Under the pieces are notes generated by a model that was given only the letters and a program-made list of their open reading frames with translations, was not told the DNA's origin and searched no databases. A DNA stretch of 64,000 nt from positions 1,046,501-1,110,500 of the forward strand of contig NZ_CP015285.1 of the NCBI RefSeq assembly GCF_001639105.2, read 5' to 3'. Shown one piece after another: positions 1 through 8,209 of the stretch (the first letter of the stretch is position 1; the number at the start of each line of letters is the position of its first letter). A program made the translations under genes and the position numbers. Origin of the DNA: Azospirillum humicireducens. GTDB taxonomy: Bacteria; Pseudomonadota; Alphaproteobacteria; Azospirillales; Azospirillaceae.

Positions 1-251
1 GTCTTGCCGGTGGGCAGCGCCAGCTTCACCGCGCTGTGCAGTGTGCCGTCACCGCCGCCGACCACCACCGTCTCGGCGTCGGATTCCAGCACCCGCTGGA
101 TGGTCTCGGTGCATTGGGCGCCGTCAACGGTGTGCAGATCGACCTCGGCGCCATGCCGCTCGAAGGCGGTGCGGATCGCCTGTCTGGCCCCGTCCAAAGG
201 GCGGTCGACCAGGGAACCGGCCTGCTGGTTCAGGATGACACCGACCTTCAT
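1..251 (-). CDS. Diacylglycerol kinase-like lipid kinase, N-terminal part (runs off window)
   Basis: The leftward frame starts at the ATG complementary to 249-251 and leaves the window still open, so only about 83 N-terminal residues are visible. It begins MKVGVILNQQAGSL and contains ETVVVGGGDGTLHSAV, the glycine-rich GGGDGT nucleotide-binding motif of the DAGK catalytic domain shared by diacylglycerol, sphingosine and YegS-type lipid kinases. These cytoplasmic or membrane-associated enzymes phosphorylate a lipid hydroxyl using ATP. The substrate cannot be read from this fragment; some bacterial relatives act on undecaprenol or other lipids. The gene diverges from the acyl-CoA hydrolase at 570. 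The family call is firm and the substrate is unknown. Confidence 0.85.
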   Translation of the reverse strand, partial: MKVGVILNQQAGSLVDRPLDGARQAIRTAFERHGAEVDLHTVDGAQCTETIQRVLESDAETVVVGGGDGTLHSAVKLALPTGK

Positions 252-569
252 GGCTGACCGGCCGGGTTGGGAAGCGGCATGGCATCGAACCTTCTATGGA
301 CTGCGTCTCGTGGCTGTGCTGATCAGATGAGAGCGTGAGCGCAACGGTCCAAGGGGGGCGAAGTTCCTTGATCGGAAATACGGTGGCGCTTGCGGCGGCG
401 CCAGCGAACATCCGGTGCCGTATGGCCGGTTTGACAGGGGCGCAGGCTCCCGTATCATCTGCGGTGGCCGCTGGCTTCGCCCGATGTATCTGGGGATGCA
501 TCGGGGTTGGACGAAGCGGGTGGTCCGCCACCGCCCGACCTTCAACAATAATCGAGAAAATACAAAAAG
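252..569. other. Divergent intergenic region, no gene seen
   Basis: This 318-base stretch separates the leftward lipid kinase from the rightward acyl-CoA hydrolase and must hold both promoters. Its last 30 bases are AT-richer than the surroundings (540-569). I see no convincing -35/-10 pair, RNA gene or conserved short frame. Confidence 0.5.
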
Positions 570-1631
570 ATGAGCGACGCTGCTGAGATTCTGTTCGAAC
601 GTCGGGGCGCCATCGGCCTCGTCACGCTCAACCGGCCGAAGGCGCTGAACGCCCTGACGCTGGGCATGATCAGGCTGCTGGATCCGCAGCTGCGGGCCTG
701 GAACGCGGACCCGGAGATCAAGGCCGTCGTGATCCGCGGTGCGGGCGAAAAGGCCTTCTGCGCCGGCGGCGACGTCGTCAGCCTCTATGAGGCGGGGAAG
801 TCGGCGAAGGAGGGCCATGGCGACATGGCGTCGGTCCGCGCCTTCTTCAGCGAGGAATATGTGCTGAACCGGCTGATCAAGCGGCTGTCCAAGCCCTATG
901 TCGCGCTGGTCGACGGCATTTCCATGGGCGGCGGCGTCGGTCTGTCGGTTCATGGCAGCCACCGCATCGTCACCGAACGGACCCTGTTCGCCATGCCGGA
1001 AACGGGCATCGGCCTCTATCCCGATGTCGGAGGCACCTATTTCCTGCCCCGGCTGCCGGGGCAGGTCGGCACCTGGCTGGGCCTGACCGGCGACCGGCTG
1101 AAGGCCGCCGACATGCTGGCCATCGGTGCCGCCGACGCCTTCGTGCCGAGCGGGAAGATCGACGCACTGGTCGATGATCTGGCGGCCGGCATCCCGGCGG
1201 ACAAGGCGCTGGCGACCCATCGCGGCGAGGCCGGCGAGGCGTCGGTGACCGCGATTCGCGCCGCGGTCGACCGCTGCTATGGCTTCGACAGCGTCGAGGC
1301 GATCATCAAGGCATTGGAGACCGAGGGGACGGAGTGGGCGGCCGGACAGGCCGCCACCCTGCGCCGCGTCTCGCCGACCAGCCTGAAGGTGACGCTGGCG
1401 GCCCTGCGCCGCGGGGCCAAGCTGGATTTCGAGGCCTGCATGGTGCAGGAACTCCGCCTCAGCCTCGCCTGCCTTGCCGGGGACGATTTCTACGAAGGCA
1501 TCCGTGCCGTGCTGGTCGACAAGGACAAGAACCCGAAATGGAAGCCGGCCGATCTGGCCGATGTCGGACCTTCCGACGTGGAGCGTCATTTCGCCGAGCC
1601 TGCAGGCGGGGATCTGGTGTTCCGTGACTGA
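570..1631 (+). CDS. 3-hydroxyisobutyryl-CoA hydrolase (enoyl-CoA hydratase family)
   Basis: The 353-residue protein has the crotonase fold throughout. The oxyanion-hole segments are AFCAGGDVVSLY (about residues 64-75) and GISMGGGVGLS (about 114-124), followed by MPETGIGLYPDVGGTYFLPRL with the glutamate that is catalytic in 3-hydroxyisobutyryl-CoA hydrolases. The length (about 350) and the DVGGTYFLPRL segment favour the hydrolase over a plain hydratase, which is about 260 residues. The expected reaction is 3-hydroxyisobutyryl-CoA to 3-hydroxyisobutyrate plus CoA, in cytoplasmic valine catabolism. The Shine-Dalgarno is weak (an A-rich run just before the ATG). The next genes are not valine-pathway enzymes, although a branched-chain amino acid type transporter follows at 3012. 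Related decarboxylating or hydratase activities cannot be fully excluded. Confidence 0.88.
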   Translation: MSDAAEILFERRGAIGLVTLNRPKALNALTLGMIRLLDPQLRAWNADPEIKAVVIRGAGEKAFCAGGDVVSLYEAGKSAKEGHGDMASVRAFFSEEYVLNRLIKRLSKPYVALVDGISMGGGVGLSVHGSHRIVTERTLFAMPETGIGLYPDVGGTYFLPRLPGQVGTWLGLTGDRLKAADMLAIGAADAFVPSGKIDALVDDLAAGIPADKALATHRGEAGEASVTAIRAAVDRCYGFDSVEAIIKALETEGTEWAAGQAATLRRVSPTSLKVTLAALRRGAKLDFEACMVQELRLSLACLAGDDFYEGIRAVLVDKDKNPKWKPADLADVGPSDVERHFAEPAGGDLVFRD

Positions 1632-1651
1632 CCTTAAAGGGTGAAGGACGC

Positions 1652-1675
1652 GGCCCCGGCGCGGTCTCCGGGGCC
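1652..1675 (+). terminator. Terminator-like hairpin after the hydrolase
   Basis: Perfect 8-bp stem GGCCCCGG / CCGGGGCC with an 8-base loop, 20 bases after the stop codon. There is no T-run behind it, so intrinsic termination is uncertain. Confidence 0.4.
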
Positions 1676-1883
1676 ACTCCGTTCCGGCTATGCCGGAGCC
1701 TCCGCCCGGTCGAAAACAGTCGGATGGGAGCACCCGGCGAAAGTGGCCTGTACAGACGGGTTGTGCCGGACTTTTTCCGGAATTATTAGGATGATTGCCG
1801 ACGAATGATCGGTTAATCTCGCCTTAAGGTCCCGGTATCGTCCTTGCGCGGGGAACGGCCGGTTAGAGCCAAAGGAGACCGCG

Positions 1884-2357
1884 GTGCGCAAACCCTATTA
1901 TGAGAGCATTCTGTTGATCGAGCGGCTTCACCGCCACTTTCTCGAAGTGCTCAAGACCGAACTCGACCGGCTTGGGATCCAGGACATCAACAACGTCCAG
2001 AGCCTGATCCTCTATAATATCGGTGAAGACGAGATGACGGTCGGCGAACTGACCGCGCGCGGCTATTACCTGGGCTCCAACGTCTCCTACAACGTCAAGA
2101 AGATGGTCGAGAACGGCTATCTCGGACAGGAACGCTCTCCGCACGACCGCCGGTCCGTCCGCGTCCGCCTGTCGGAGAAGGGCTTGGACCTGCGGGAGAA
2201 GATCAGCGTCATGTTCGAGCGTCATCTGGCCGCCCTGGAAAAGGCCGGTTTCAGCGACGAAGAACTGACCAAGGCGAATGAGACTCTGCGGAAGCTGGAA
2301 CGCTTCTGGTCGGCCTCGCTCGACTATAGTGGCTTTCCGATGACCTCAGCGGCCTGA
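1884..2357 (+). CDS. MarR-family winged-helix regulator (LdtR-like)
   Basis: The 157-residue protein starts at a GTG placed 6 bases after a good AAAGGAG (1871-1877). It has the MarR wing signature: TVGELTARGYYLGSNVSYNV as the recognition-helix region (about residues 51-70), MVENGYLGQERSPHDRRSV with the DRRS turn of the wing (about 73-91), and flanking dimerisation helices. The opening RKPYYESILLIERLHRHF is as I recall the alphaproteobacterial LdtR group, named for control of an L,D-transpeptidase; that subfamily call is from memory and less certain. It stands alone with its own upstream region, which contains CCGGA/TCCGG around 1767-1780. No obvious target lies next to it. It likely acts as a dimeric DNA-binding regulator sensing a small ligand or envelope stress. 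Confidence 0.85.
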   Translation: MRKPYYESILLIERLHRHFLEVLKTELDRLGIQDINNVQSLILYNIGEDEMTVGELTARGYYLGSNVSYNVKKMVENGYLGQERSPHDRRSVRVRLSEKGLDLREKISVMFERHLAALEKAGFSDEELTKANETLRKLERFWSASLDYSGFPMTSAA

Positions 2358-2548
2358 GAAAAGCCGGATTTGCGACGGCCCCCGCGGTTCCGGCTCCCGC
2401 GGGCGGCATCCAGGCACGTTTCCCCGACCATCACGCCCCTGTCTGGCGTGGACGGTTTCCGCCGGCAACAAGCGGAACGGGGCAGGAAAGCCAAGCTGAA
2501 CGAGCCGGCACCTTCGCTGCCTTTCCACCATTCCATTTATCTCGCTGA

Positions 2549-2803
2549 ATACTTCCGCGTCATTCTGCATCGACGGGAAGTGGACCTGCGCATGCCAGGA
2601 AGATGTCCGGACGACAGACCGCGTCGGGGGCATTTCTGAGGCAGGCAGCGCTGATCGTGCTTCTCTCGATTCTCGTCCACGGTGCGACGGTGACGCCGAT
2701 CATGCGGCGGTTCGACCGCCGCAGGCTGGAGCTGGCCCCGTCGCCGGCCGGCGCCATACACCCCCGAATGGAAAAAGCGGGCGTTTCGTCCGACCCTCGA
2801 TGA
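2549..2803 (+). pseudogene. Remnant of a cation:proton antiporter C-terminus
   Basis: Between two healthy genes lies an open stretch whose translation includes FLRQAALIVLLSILVHGATV followed directly by TPIMRRFDRRR (about 2636-2725). That hydrophobic LSILVHGATVTP pattern is typical of the last transmembrane helix of CPA1-type Na+/H+ antiporters (NhaP/YjcE-like). Nothing upstream in the same frame continues the transporter: a stop lies at about 2546-2548 and the residues between are not membrane-like. I read it as a decayed 3' fragment. The alternative is a genuine single-span small protein from the ATG at 2603 (66 residues), but that ATG lacks a good ribosome site. Confidence 0.35.
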
Positions 2804-3011
2804 AAATTGTTTGGAAGACTGAAAATCTGCTTCGCTTACAAGGTGATGCCCCTGCATAGTGGTTGGGAAGCGGCGGCGCGGAAGGCCTGATGGTCCCGGA
2901 AAAGCGGACGGATGGGCCGGCGCGACCGCGCGGGGGAACAGCCTGACGAACCGGTCCGGCAAGTCACCCGAAACCATGCGCAATGCAACGCTGAGGGGGA
3001 GGAATTCACGC

Positions 3012-4241
3012 ATGCTCGCACGTCTTTTGACCGGTGCCGCCCTGGCCGCCCTGACGATCGGTATCCTGTCCACGGGGCCGGCCAGTGCCCAGCAGGGCAA
3101 GCTGTCCGGCGACATGGTCAAGATCGGTGTGCTGAACGACCGCTCCGGCCTATATGCCGATCTCGGCGGCGAGGGTTCGGCAGTTGCCGCGCGCATGGCG
3201 GCGGAGGAGTTCGGTAACAAGATTCTGGGCAAACCGATCCAGATCATTACAGCCGATCACCAGAACAAGCCCGACATCGGGTCCAACCTCGCCCGCCAAT
3301 GGATCGACCAGGACGGAGTCGACGTGATCGTCGACGTGCCGAATTCCGGCGTCGCGCTGGCGGTCCAGGAAGTGACGAGGGAAAAGAAGACGATCTTCCT
3401 GATGGAAGGCCCGGCCACCTCGCGCCTGACCGGCGACGCCTGCTCCCCGACCGGCTTCCACTGGCCCTACGACACCCGCGCGCTGGCGGTCGGCACCGGT
3501 CAGGCCATTGTGAAGGAGGGGGGGGACAGCTGGTTCTTCATCACCGCGGACTATGCCTTCGGCCACCAGTTGGAAGCGGACACCTCGGCCCAGGTGAAGA
3601 AGGCCGGCGGCAAGGTGGTGGGATCGGTCAAGGCGCCTCTGAACACCGCCGACTTCTCATCCTTCCTGCTGCAGGCCCAGGCGTCGGGCGCCAAGATCGT
3701 CGGGCTCGCGAATGCCGGCGGCGACACCATCACTTCGATCAAGCAGGCCTCGGAATTCGGCCTGACGCAGAGCGGTCAGCAGAAGCTGGCCGGTCTGCTG
3801 ATCTTCCTGTCGGACGTGCATGCTCTGGGGTTGCAGGTCGCCCAGGATCTGGTTCTGACCACCGGCTTCTATTGGGACCGCAACGACGAGACCCGCGCCT
3901 GGTCCAAGAAGTTCTTCGATCGCCACGGCAAGATGCCGACCATGGTGCAGGCCGGCAGCTATTCCGCCGTGCGCCATTACCTGAAGGCCATCGAGGCAGC
4001 CGGCACCGACGACGGGCCGACCGTCGCCGCCAAGATGAAGGAAATGCCGGTCAACGACATGTTCGCCAAGAACGGCACCATCCTGCCCAACGGGCGCATG
4101 GTCCACGACATGTATCTGGCGCGGGTGAAGAAGCCGTCGGAATCGAAGGGGCCCTGGGACTATTACGAGATCCTCCGCACCATTCCTGGCAACGAGGCCT
4201 TCGCCACCTTCGAAGAGAGCGGCTGCAAGCTGCCCAAGTGA
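3012..4241 (+). CDS. ABC transporter substrate-binding protein, branched-chain amino acid type
   Basis: The 409-residue periplasmic binding protein belongs to the LivJ/LivK (Peripla_BP_6) group. I chose the ATG at 3012 because a purine-rich GAGGGGGAGGAA site (2992-3003) precedes it and it opens a clean signal peptide ending GPASA-QQG (cleavage after about residue 26); an upstream in-frame ATG at 2859 adds only low-complexity residues. The mature protein starts VKIGVLNDRSGLYADLGG, the usual type I periplasmic fold opening, and later shows DSWFFITADYAFGH. The two permease genes follow in the same direction. The ligand may be a branched-chain amino acid, an amide or urea, or an aromatic acid; the family is versatile and the sequence does not decide. 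Confidence 0.9.
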   Translation: MLARLLTGAALAALTIGILSTGPASAQQGKLSGDMVKIGVLNDRSGLYADLGGEGSAVAARMAAEEFGNKILGKPIQIITADHQNKPDIGSNLARQWIDQDGVDVIVDVPNSGVALAVQEVTREKKTIFLMEGPATSRLTGDACSPTGFHWPYDTRALAVGTGQAIVKEGGDSWFFITADYAFGHQLEADTSAQVKKAGGKVVGSVKAPLNTADFSSFLLQAQASGAKIVGLANAGGDTITSIKQASEFGLTQSGQQKLAGLLIFLSDVHALGLQVAQDLVLTTGFYWDRNDETRAWSKKFFDRHGKMPTMVQAGSYSAVRHYLKAIEAAGTDDGPTVAAKMKEMPVNDMFAKNGTILPNGRMVHDMYLARVKKPSESKGPWDYYEILRTIPGNEAFATFEESGCKLPK

Positions 4242-4350
4242 AAGAAACCCGTGAGTAAAGGCAAGACGTGACGAAGCGGCATCCCCGCCGCCGCAACGGT
4301 CGTCAGGCCGGCGCGGCGGCAGGGGGAGCCGCGGGGAGAGGGCGACGCTC

Positions 4351-5241
4351 ATGATGGGGACGATTTTCGGCATTCCGCCCCAGGCGCTGTTCGGACAGCT
4401 TCTGCTGGGGCTGATCAACGGATCGTTTTACGCGCTGCTCAGCCTTGGGTTGGCGGTGATCTTCGGCATGCTGAACGTCATCAACTTCGCCCATGGCGCG
4501 CTGTACATGATGGGCGCCTTCGTGGCGTGGCTGCTGTTGACCCAGCTCGGCATCGGCTATTGGTGGGCGCTGCTGCTGGCGCCGCTGATCGTCGGGCTGT
4601 TCGGGGTGGTGCTGGAGAAAACGCTGCTGTCGCGGCTGTACAAACTGGACCATCTCTACGGCCTGCTGCTGACCTTCGGCCTCGCGTTGATCGTGGAGGG
4701 TGCCTTCCGCCACCAGTATGGCGTTTCCGGCCAGCCCTATCCGATTCCCGACGCGCTGAAGGGTGGGCAGAATCTGGGCTTCATGTTCCTGCCCAACTAT
4801 CGCGGCTGGGTCGTGGTGGCGTCGCTGGTCGTCTGCCTCAGCACCTGGATCGCCATCGAAAAGACCAAGCTGGGCGCCTATCTGCGCGCGGCAACCGAAA
4901 ACCCGGTTCTGGTCCAGGCGTTCGGCATCAATGTGCCGCGCATGGTGACGTTGACCTACGCCTTCGGCGTGGCGCTGGCCGGGCTGGCCGGCGTGCTGGC
5001 CGCACCCATCTATCAGGTATCGCCGCTGATGGGATCCAACCTGATCATCGTGGTGTTCGCGGTGGTGGTGATCGGCGGTATGGGGTCGATCCTGGGGGCG
5101 GTGCTGACCGGCTACGGCCTGGGCCTGCTGGAAGGGCTGACCAAGGTGTTCTACCCGGAGGCCTCGAACATCGTGGTCTTCGTCATCATGGCGGTGGTGC
5201 TGATGATCAAGCCCGCCGGCCTGTTCGGACGGGAAAGGTGA
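4351..5241 (+). CDS. ABC transporter permease, LivH type
   Basis: The 296-residue integral membrane protein is almost wholly hydrophobic and follows the LivH pattern: GLINGSFYALLSLGLAVIFG and MLNVINFAHGALYMMGAF near the start, and VVVIGGMGSILGAVLTGYGL in the last third. About eight transmembrane segments can be traced. It would form a heterodimeric inner-membrane channel with the LivM-type product that begins 4 bases after its stop. Two ATGs in a row (4351, 4354) are possible starts behind GGGGAGAGGG at 4331-4340. A gap of about 110 bases to the binding protein gene suggests the same transcript with possible processing. Confidence 0.92.
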   Translation: MMGTIFGIPPQALFGQLLLGLINGSFYALLSLGLAVIFGMLNVINFAHGALYMMGAFVAWLLLTQLGIGYWWALLLAPLIVGLFGVVLEKTLLSRLYKLDHLYGLLLTFGLALIVEGAFRHQYGVSGQPYPIPDALKGGQNLGFMFLPNYRGWVVVASLVVCLSTWIAIEKTKLGAYLRAATENPVLVQAFGINVPRMVTLTYAFGVALAGLAGVLAAPIYQVSPLMGSNLIIVVFAVVVIGGMGSILGAVLTGYGLGLLEGLTKVFYPEASNIVVFVIMAVVLMIKPAGLFGRER

Positions 5242-5245
5242 GCCT

Positions 5246-6256
5246 ATGAGCCTCCATTCGCAAAGGGGCGGCCGGTCCCTCGCCAAGGCTCCCCGTACCG
5301 CCGCACAGGTGTCGGTTTCCGACAAGGGCCTGACGCTGTGGAGGACCGGTGCGCTGATGGTGCTCGCCGGCCTGCTGGCGGCTCCCTTCCTGCTTTATCC
5401 CGTCTTCCTGATGAAGGTGCTGTGCTTCGCGCTGTTCGCCTGCGCCTTCAACCTGCTGATCGGCTTCGGCGGCCTCTTGAGCTTCGGCCACGCCGCCTTC
5501 TTCGGCAGTGCCGCCTATGTCACCGCCCATGCGGTGAAGGTCTGGGGGCTGCCGCCTGAACTCGGCATCCTGCTTGGCACCGCCGCTTCGGCCTTCCTGG
5601 GGTTGGTGTTCGGGGGCATCGCCATTCGGCGTCAGGGCATCTACTTCGCCATGATCACTCTGGCGCTGAGCCAGATGATCTTCTTCCTGGCGCTGCAACT
5701 GCCCTTCACCCACGGCGAGGACGGCATCCAGGGCGTGCCGCGCGGCACCCTGTTCGGGTTGTTCGACCTGAACAACCCGATGGCGATGTATTACACCGTG
5801 CTGGCGATATTTCTGATCGGCTTCGCCATCATCTGGCGCGCGGTCCATTCGCCCTTCGGTCAAGTCCTGAAGGCCATCCGCGAGAATGAACCGCGTGCGA
5901 TCTCGCTCGGCTACCGCACCGACCGCTACAAGCTGGTCGCCTTCCTTCTGTCGGCGACCCTTGCCGGGCTGGCCGGTGGCACCAAGGCCATCGTCTTCCA
6001 GCTCGCCAGCCTGACCGACGTGACGTGGCAGATGTCGGGCGAAGTGGTGTTGATGACGCTGCTGGGGGGCATGGGCACGATGTCCGGCCCTGTGATCGGT
6101 GCGGCGCTGGTGGTGACACTGGAAAACTATCTGGCGGCGACCAGCCTGCCGGTGCCGGTGGTCATCGGCTGCATCTTCGTCGTCTGCGTGTTGGTCTTCC
6201 GTCGGGGCATCGCCGGTGAAATCCAGGCGAGACTCGGAAAGAAACACGGATTTTGA
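5246..6256 (+). CDS. ABC transporter permease, LivM type
   Basis: The 336-residue protein starts 4 bases after livH-type stop, so translation is probably coupled. It shows the LivM core: FNLLIGFGGLLSFGHAAFFG (about residues 69-88), the cytoplasmic loop AIRENEPRAISLGYRTDRYK that contacts the ATPase, and LLGGMGTMSGPVIGAALVV near the end. It pairs with the upstream permease. No LivG or LivF ATPase gene follows; the next frame is a phasin with its own promoter region. The ATPases must be supplied from elsewhere in the genome, or this importer borrows subunits from a paralogous system. Confidence 0.92.
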   Translation: MSLHSQRGGRSLAKAPRTAAQVSVSDKGLTLWRTGALMVLAGLLAAPFLLYPVFLMKVLCFALFACAFNLLIGFGGLLSFGHAAFFGSAAYVTAHAVKVWGLPPELGILLGTAASAFLGLVFGGIAIRRQGIYFAMITLALSQMIFFLALQLPFTHGEDGIQGVPRGTLFGLFDLNNPMAMYYTVLAIFLIGFAIIWRAVHSPFGQVLKAIRENEPRAISLGYRTDRYKLVAFLLSATLAGLAGGTKAIVFQLASLTDVTWQMSGEVVLMTLLGGMGTMSGPVIGAALVVTLENYLAATSLPVPVVIGCIFVVCVLVFRRGIAGEIQARLGKKHGF

Positions 6257-6375
6257 GAAGATTTGCCGAGCGAGTGTGTCGGATAATATAAAAAACGTTT
6301 CGAAATAAAGACTCTAAGATTTCAAAATGCCGCGTACTCCGAAAGAAAGGGGGCGGAGCTATTATTTTGCGTCCT

Positions 6376-6399
6376 GGAACGTTCTGCTTGCCGGGTGTT
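6376..6399 (+). promoter_or_regulatory. Possible EcfG-type promoter before the phasin gene
   Basis: GGAAC at 6376-6380 and GTT at 6397-6399 are separated by 16 bases, close to the GGAAC-N16/17-CGTT pattern of alphaproteobacterial general-stress promoters but one base short and with T in place of C. It sits about 100 bases before the phasin start. Such pairs occur by chance several times in 64 kb. Confidence 0.25.
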
Positions 6400-6495
6400 A
6401 TACGACTCAACTCATGCGGCGGTGCAGCAAAATGACCGACGCGAAGTTTGGGAAGAAGCGTCCGCCCGGACGAACCTATTCGAGGAGCATCCCGC

Positions 6496-7158
6496 ATGGC
6501 CACGGACAAAGATATCTCGACCACCACGCGTGATACCGCCAACCGTGCGAAAGGCACGGTGGAAGAGTTGACCCGCACCGGGGAGACGACCACCCGCCGC
6601 GCCGCCGACGCTGCCCGTTCGATGGGCGAGGAAACCGCCGAGACCGGCCGCCAGGCGGCCGATGCCGGTGCGGAAGTCGGGCAGAAGGCGATGGACGCCG
6701 GCGCGGACATGACCCGCCGGACCGCCGACACTGCCCGTACGGTGATGGGAACGGCCAGCGACGTTGCCGGCCGTACGTCGGAGCAGTTGCAGCGCGCTCT
6801 CGGGCTGTCCAAGGAGGCCCAGGGCGAGGTCGCCAGCCAGACGCGTGAAACCATGGACGTCATGGTGCAGTGCGGCGGCGTGCTTGCCGACGGCTGGCAG
6901 ACTGCCTGGCGCGAGTGGATGGGACTGGCTCAGGAAGTCGCCAGCCGCAATGCCGAGGGTATGAACGCCCTGATGCGCAGCCGGACGGTCCCGGATTTCT
7001 ACGCGACGCAGAGCCGGATGCTGAAGGACAATATGCAATTGGTGCTGAGCCGCAGCGTCAGGATTTCCGAGCTGTCGGCGAACACCGCCAGTTCCGCCAT
7101 CGGCAAGCTGAACGCCCGTCTGGAAGGTGCGGCCCAGCAGACCGAGCGCCGCTTCTAA
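6496..7158 (+). CDS. Phasin-family protein
   Basis: The 220-residue protein starts at the ATG at 6496, preceded by GAGGAG at 6482-6487; a longer frame exists but lacks a ribosome site. The first 100 residues are an Ala/Thr/Asp-rich, strongly helical repeat-like region (many TARR, AADAG, DMTRRTADTAR steps) able to form amphipathic helices. Residues about 105-215 match the phasin layout: MVQCGGVLADGWQTAWREWM, then SRTVPDFYATQSRMLKDNMQ and a final amphipathic helix. Phasins coat polyhydroxyalkanoate granules. The gene is monocistronic, with a terminator after it. The long N-terminal helical extension resembles stress or LEA-like proteins and is unusual for a plain phasin. Confidence 0.75.
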   Translation: MATDKDISTTTRDTANRAKGTVEELTRTGETTTRRAADAARSMGEETAETGRQAADAGAEVGQKAMDAGADMTRRTADTARTVMGTASDVAGRTSEQLQRALGLSKEAQGEVASQTRETMDVMVQCGGVLADGWQTAWREWMGLAQEVASRNAEGMNALMRSRTVPDFYATQSRMLKDNMQLVLSRSVRISELSANTASSAIGKLNARLEGAAQQTERRF

Positions 7159-7201
7159 GCGCCCAGCCATCCAAGAGGAACGGTCTCCATCCTGACCTGA
7201 A

Positions 7202-7229
7202 CCCCGGTCCGCAAGAACCGGGGCTTTTT
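7202..7229 (+). terminator. Rho-independent terminator after the phasin gene
   Basis: Stem CCCCGGT (7202-7208) and ACCGGGG (7217-7223) with an 8-base loop, followed by CTTTTTC. It lies 43 bases after the phasin stop codon. Confidence 0.88.
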
Positions 7230-7272
7230 CTGTGCCCCGTGCGTCGACAACGACCTGTCCGGCCCTGCCAGG

Positions 7273-8115
7273 TCAGGACGCCTCAGGCGTCAGCCAACTC
7301 ACCGACGCACCGCCGCCGGTGGAGGGCAGGGCGTCGTGCAGGGCCGGCAGCAAGTCACGCAGCGTCTCGTCAAGCTTCCAGGGCGGGTTGACGATCAGCA
7401 GGCCGGAGCCGTTCAGGCGCAGATGGGTGTCCTCCGGATGCCATGTCAGCTCGGCGATCAGCACCTTGGGGATTCCGGTCTTTTCCACCGCGTCCTGGAA
7501 CCGCCAGACCGCGGCCCGCTCCTTGATCGGATACCAAAGGGCGAAGATGCCGGTGGACCAGCGGCGATGCGCAAGGGCCAGCCCTTCGGCCATGCGGGCG
7601 AATTCGTCCGGCTGTTCGAAGGGGGGATCGATCAGGACGAGCCCGCGCTTCTCCTTGGGCGGCAAATGCGCCTTCAGCGCGGTGTAGGCGTCGGACTGGT
7701 GAACGGACACGGTGCGGTCACCGGCGAACTCCGCCTTCAGGCTGTGGGCGTCTTCGGGATGCAGCTCAACCAGGACCATGCGGTCCTGTGGGCGCAAGGC
7801 GGCGCGGGCGATGCGGGGAGAACCGGGATACCAGCGCAAGGTCCCGTCCGGATTCAGCGCCTGCACGGCATCCAGATAGGGCGCAAGCCCCGGCTGGGCG
7901 GGCGGCTGTCTCCACAGGCGGCCGATGCCGTCGTCACTTTCGGCGGTCTTGCGGGCCTGCTCGGAAGTCAGGTCGTAGCGTCCGATGCCGGCATGGGTGT
8001 CGAGAACGCAGAAGGGCGCCGGTTTGGCGCGCAGATGATCCAGGATCAGCGCCAGAACGGCGTGCTTCATCACGTCGGCCGGATTGCCGGCATGGAAGAT
8101 GTGGCGATAGTTCAT
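7273..8115 (-). CDS. rlmJ: 23S rRNA (adenine-2030-N6)-methyltransferase RlmJ
   Basis: The 280-residue protein begins MNYRHIFHAGNPADVMKHAV, a near-signature opening of RlmJ. It continues with FCVLDTHAGIGRYDL (SAM-binding loop, about residues 36-50) and VLIDPPFEQPDEF (about 175-187), the DPPF catalytic motif that positions the target adenine. RlmJ methylates A2030 in the peptidyl-transferase half of 23S rRNA; in E. coli its loss has mild effects. Length is equal to the family norm. It is convergent with the phasin gene across a terminator. Confidence is very high for family and reaction. Confidence 0.96.
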   Translation of the reverse strand: MNYRHIFHAGNPADVMKHAVLALILDHLRAKPAPFCVLDTHAGIGRYDLTSEQARKTAESDDGIGRLWRQPPAQPGLAPYLDAVQALNPDGTLRWYPGSPRIARAALRPQDRMVLVELHPEDAHSLKAEFAGDRTVSVHQSDAYTALKAHLPPKEKRGLVLIDPPFEQPDEFARMAEGLALAHRRWSTGIFALWYPIKERAAVWRFQDAVEKTGIPKVLIAELTWHPEDTHLRLNGSGLLIVNPPWKLDETLRDLLPALHDALPSTGGGASVSWLTPEAS

Positions 8116-8209
8116 GCGCCGGGGTTTACCCGATCACGCCGCTTCATGCCAGCGGTCATGGCGGCGCTCGTGCAGATATGGGGAACAGGTGCGCGATTCG
8201 AGGCGCAGG

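Noticed and set aside
2859..3011. 51-residue N-terminal extension of the ABC binding protein
   Set aside because: The ATG at 3012 has the good ribosome site and starts a proper signal peptide; the extension would bury that signal.
6376..6399. A wider EcfG regulon based on GGAAC...GTT pairs
   Set aside because: Several such pairs are expected by chance in 64 kb on two strands, so only the ones before stress-related genes were kept, and with low confidence.
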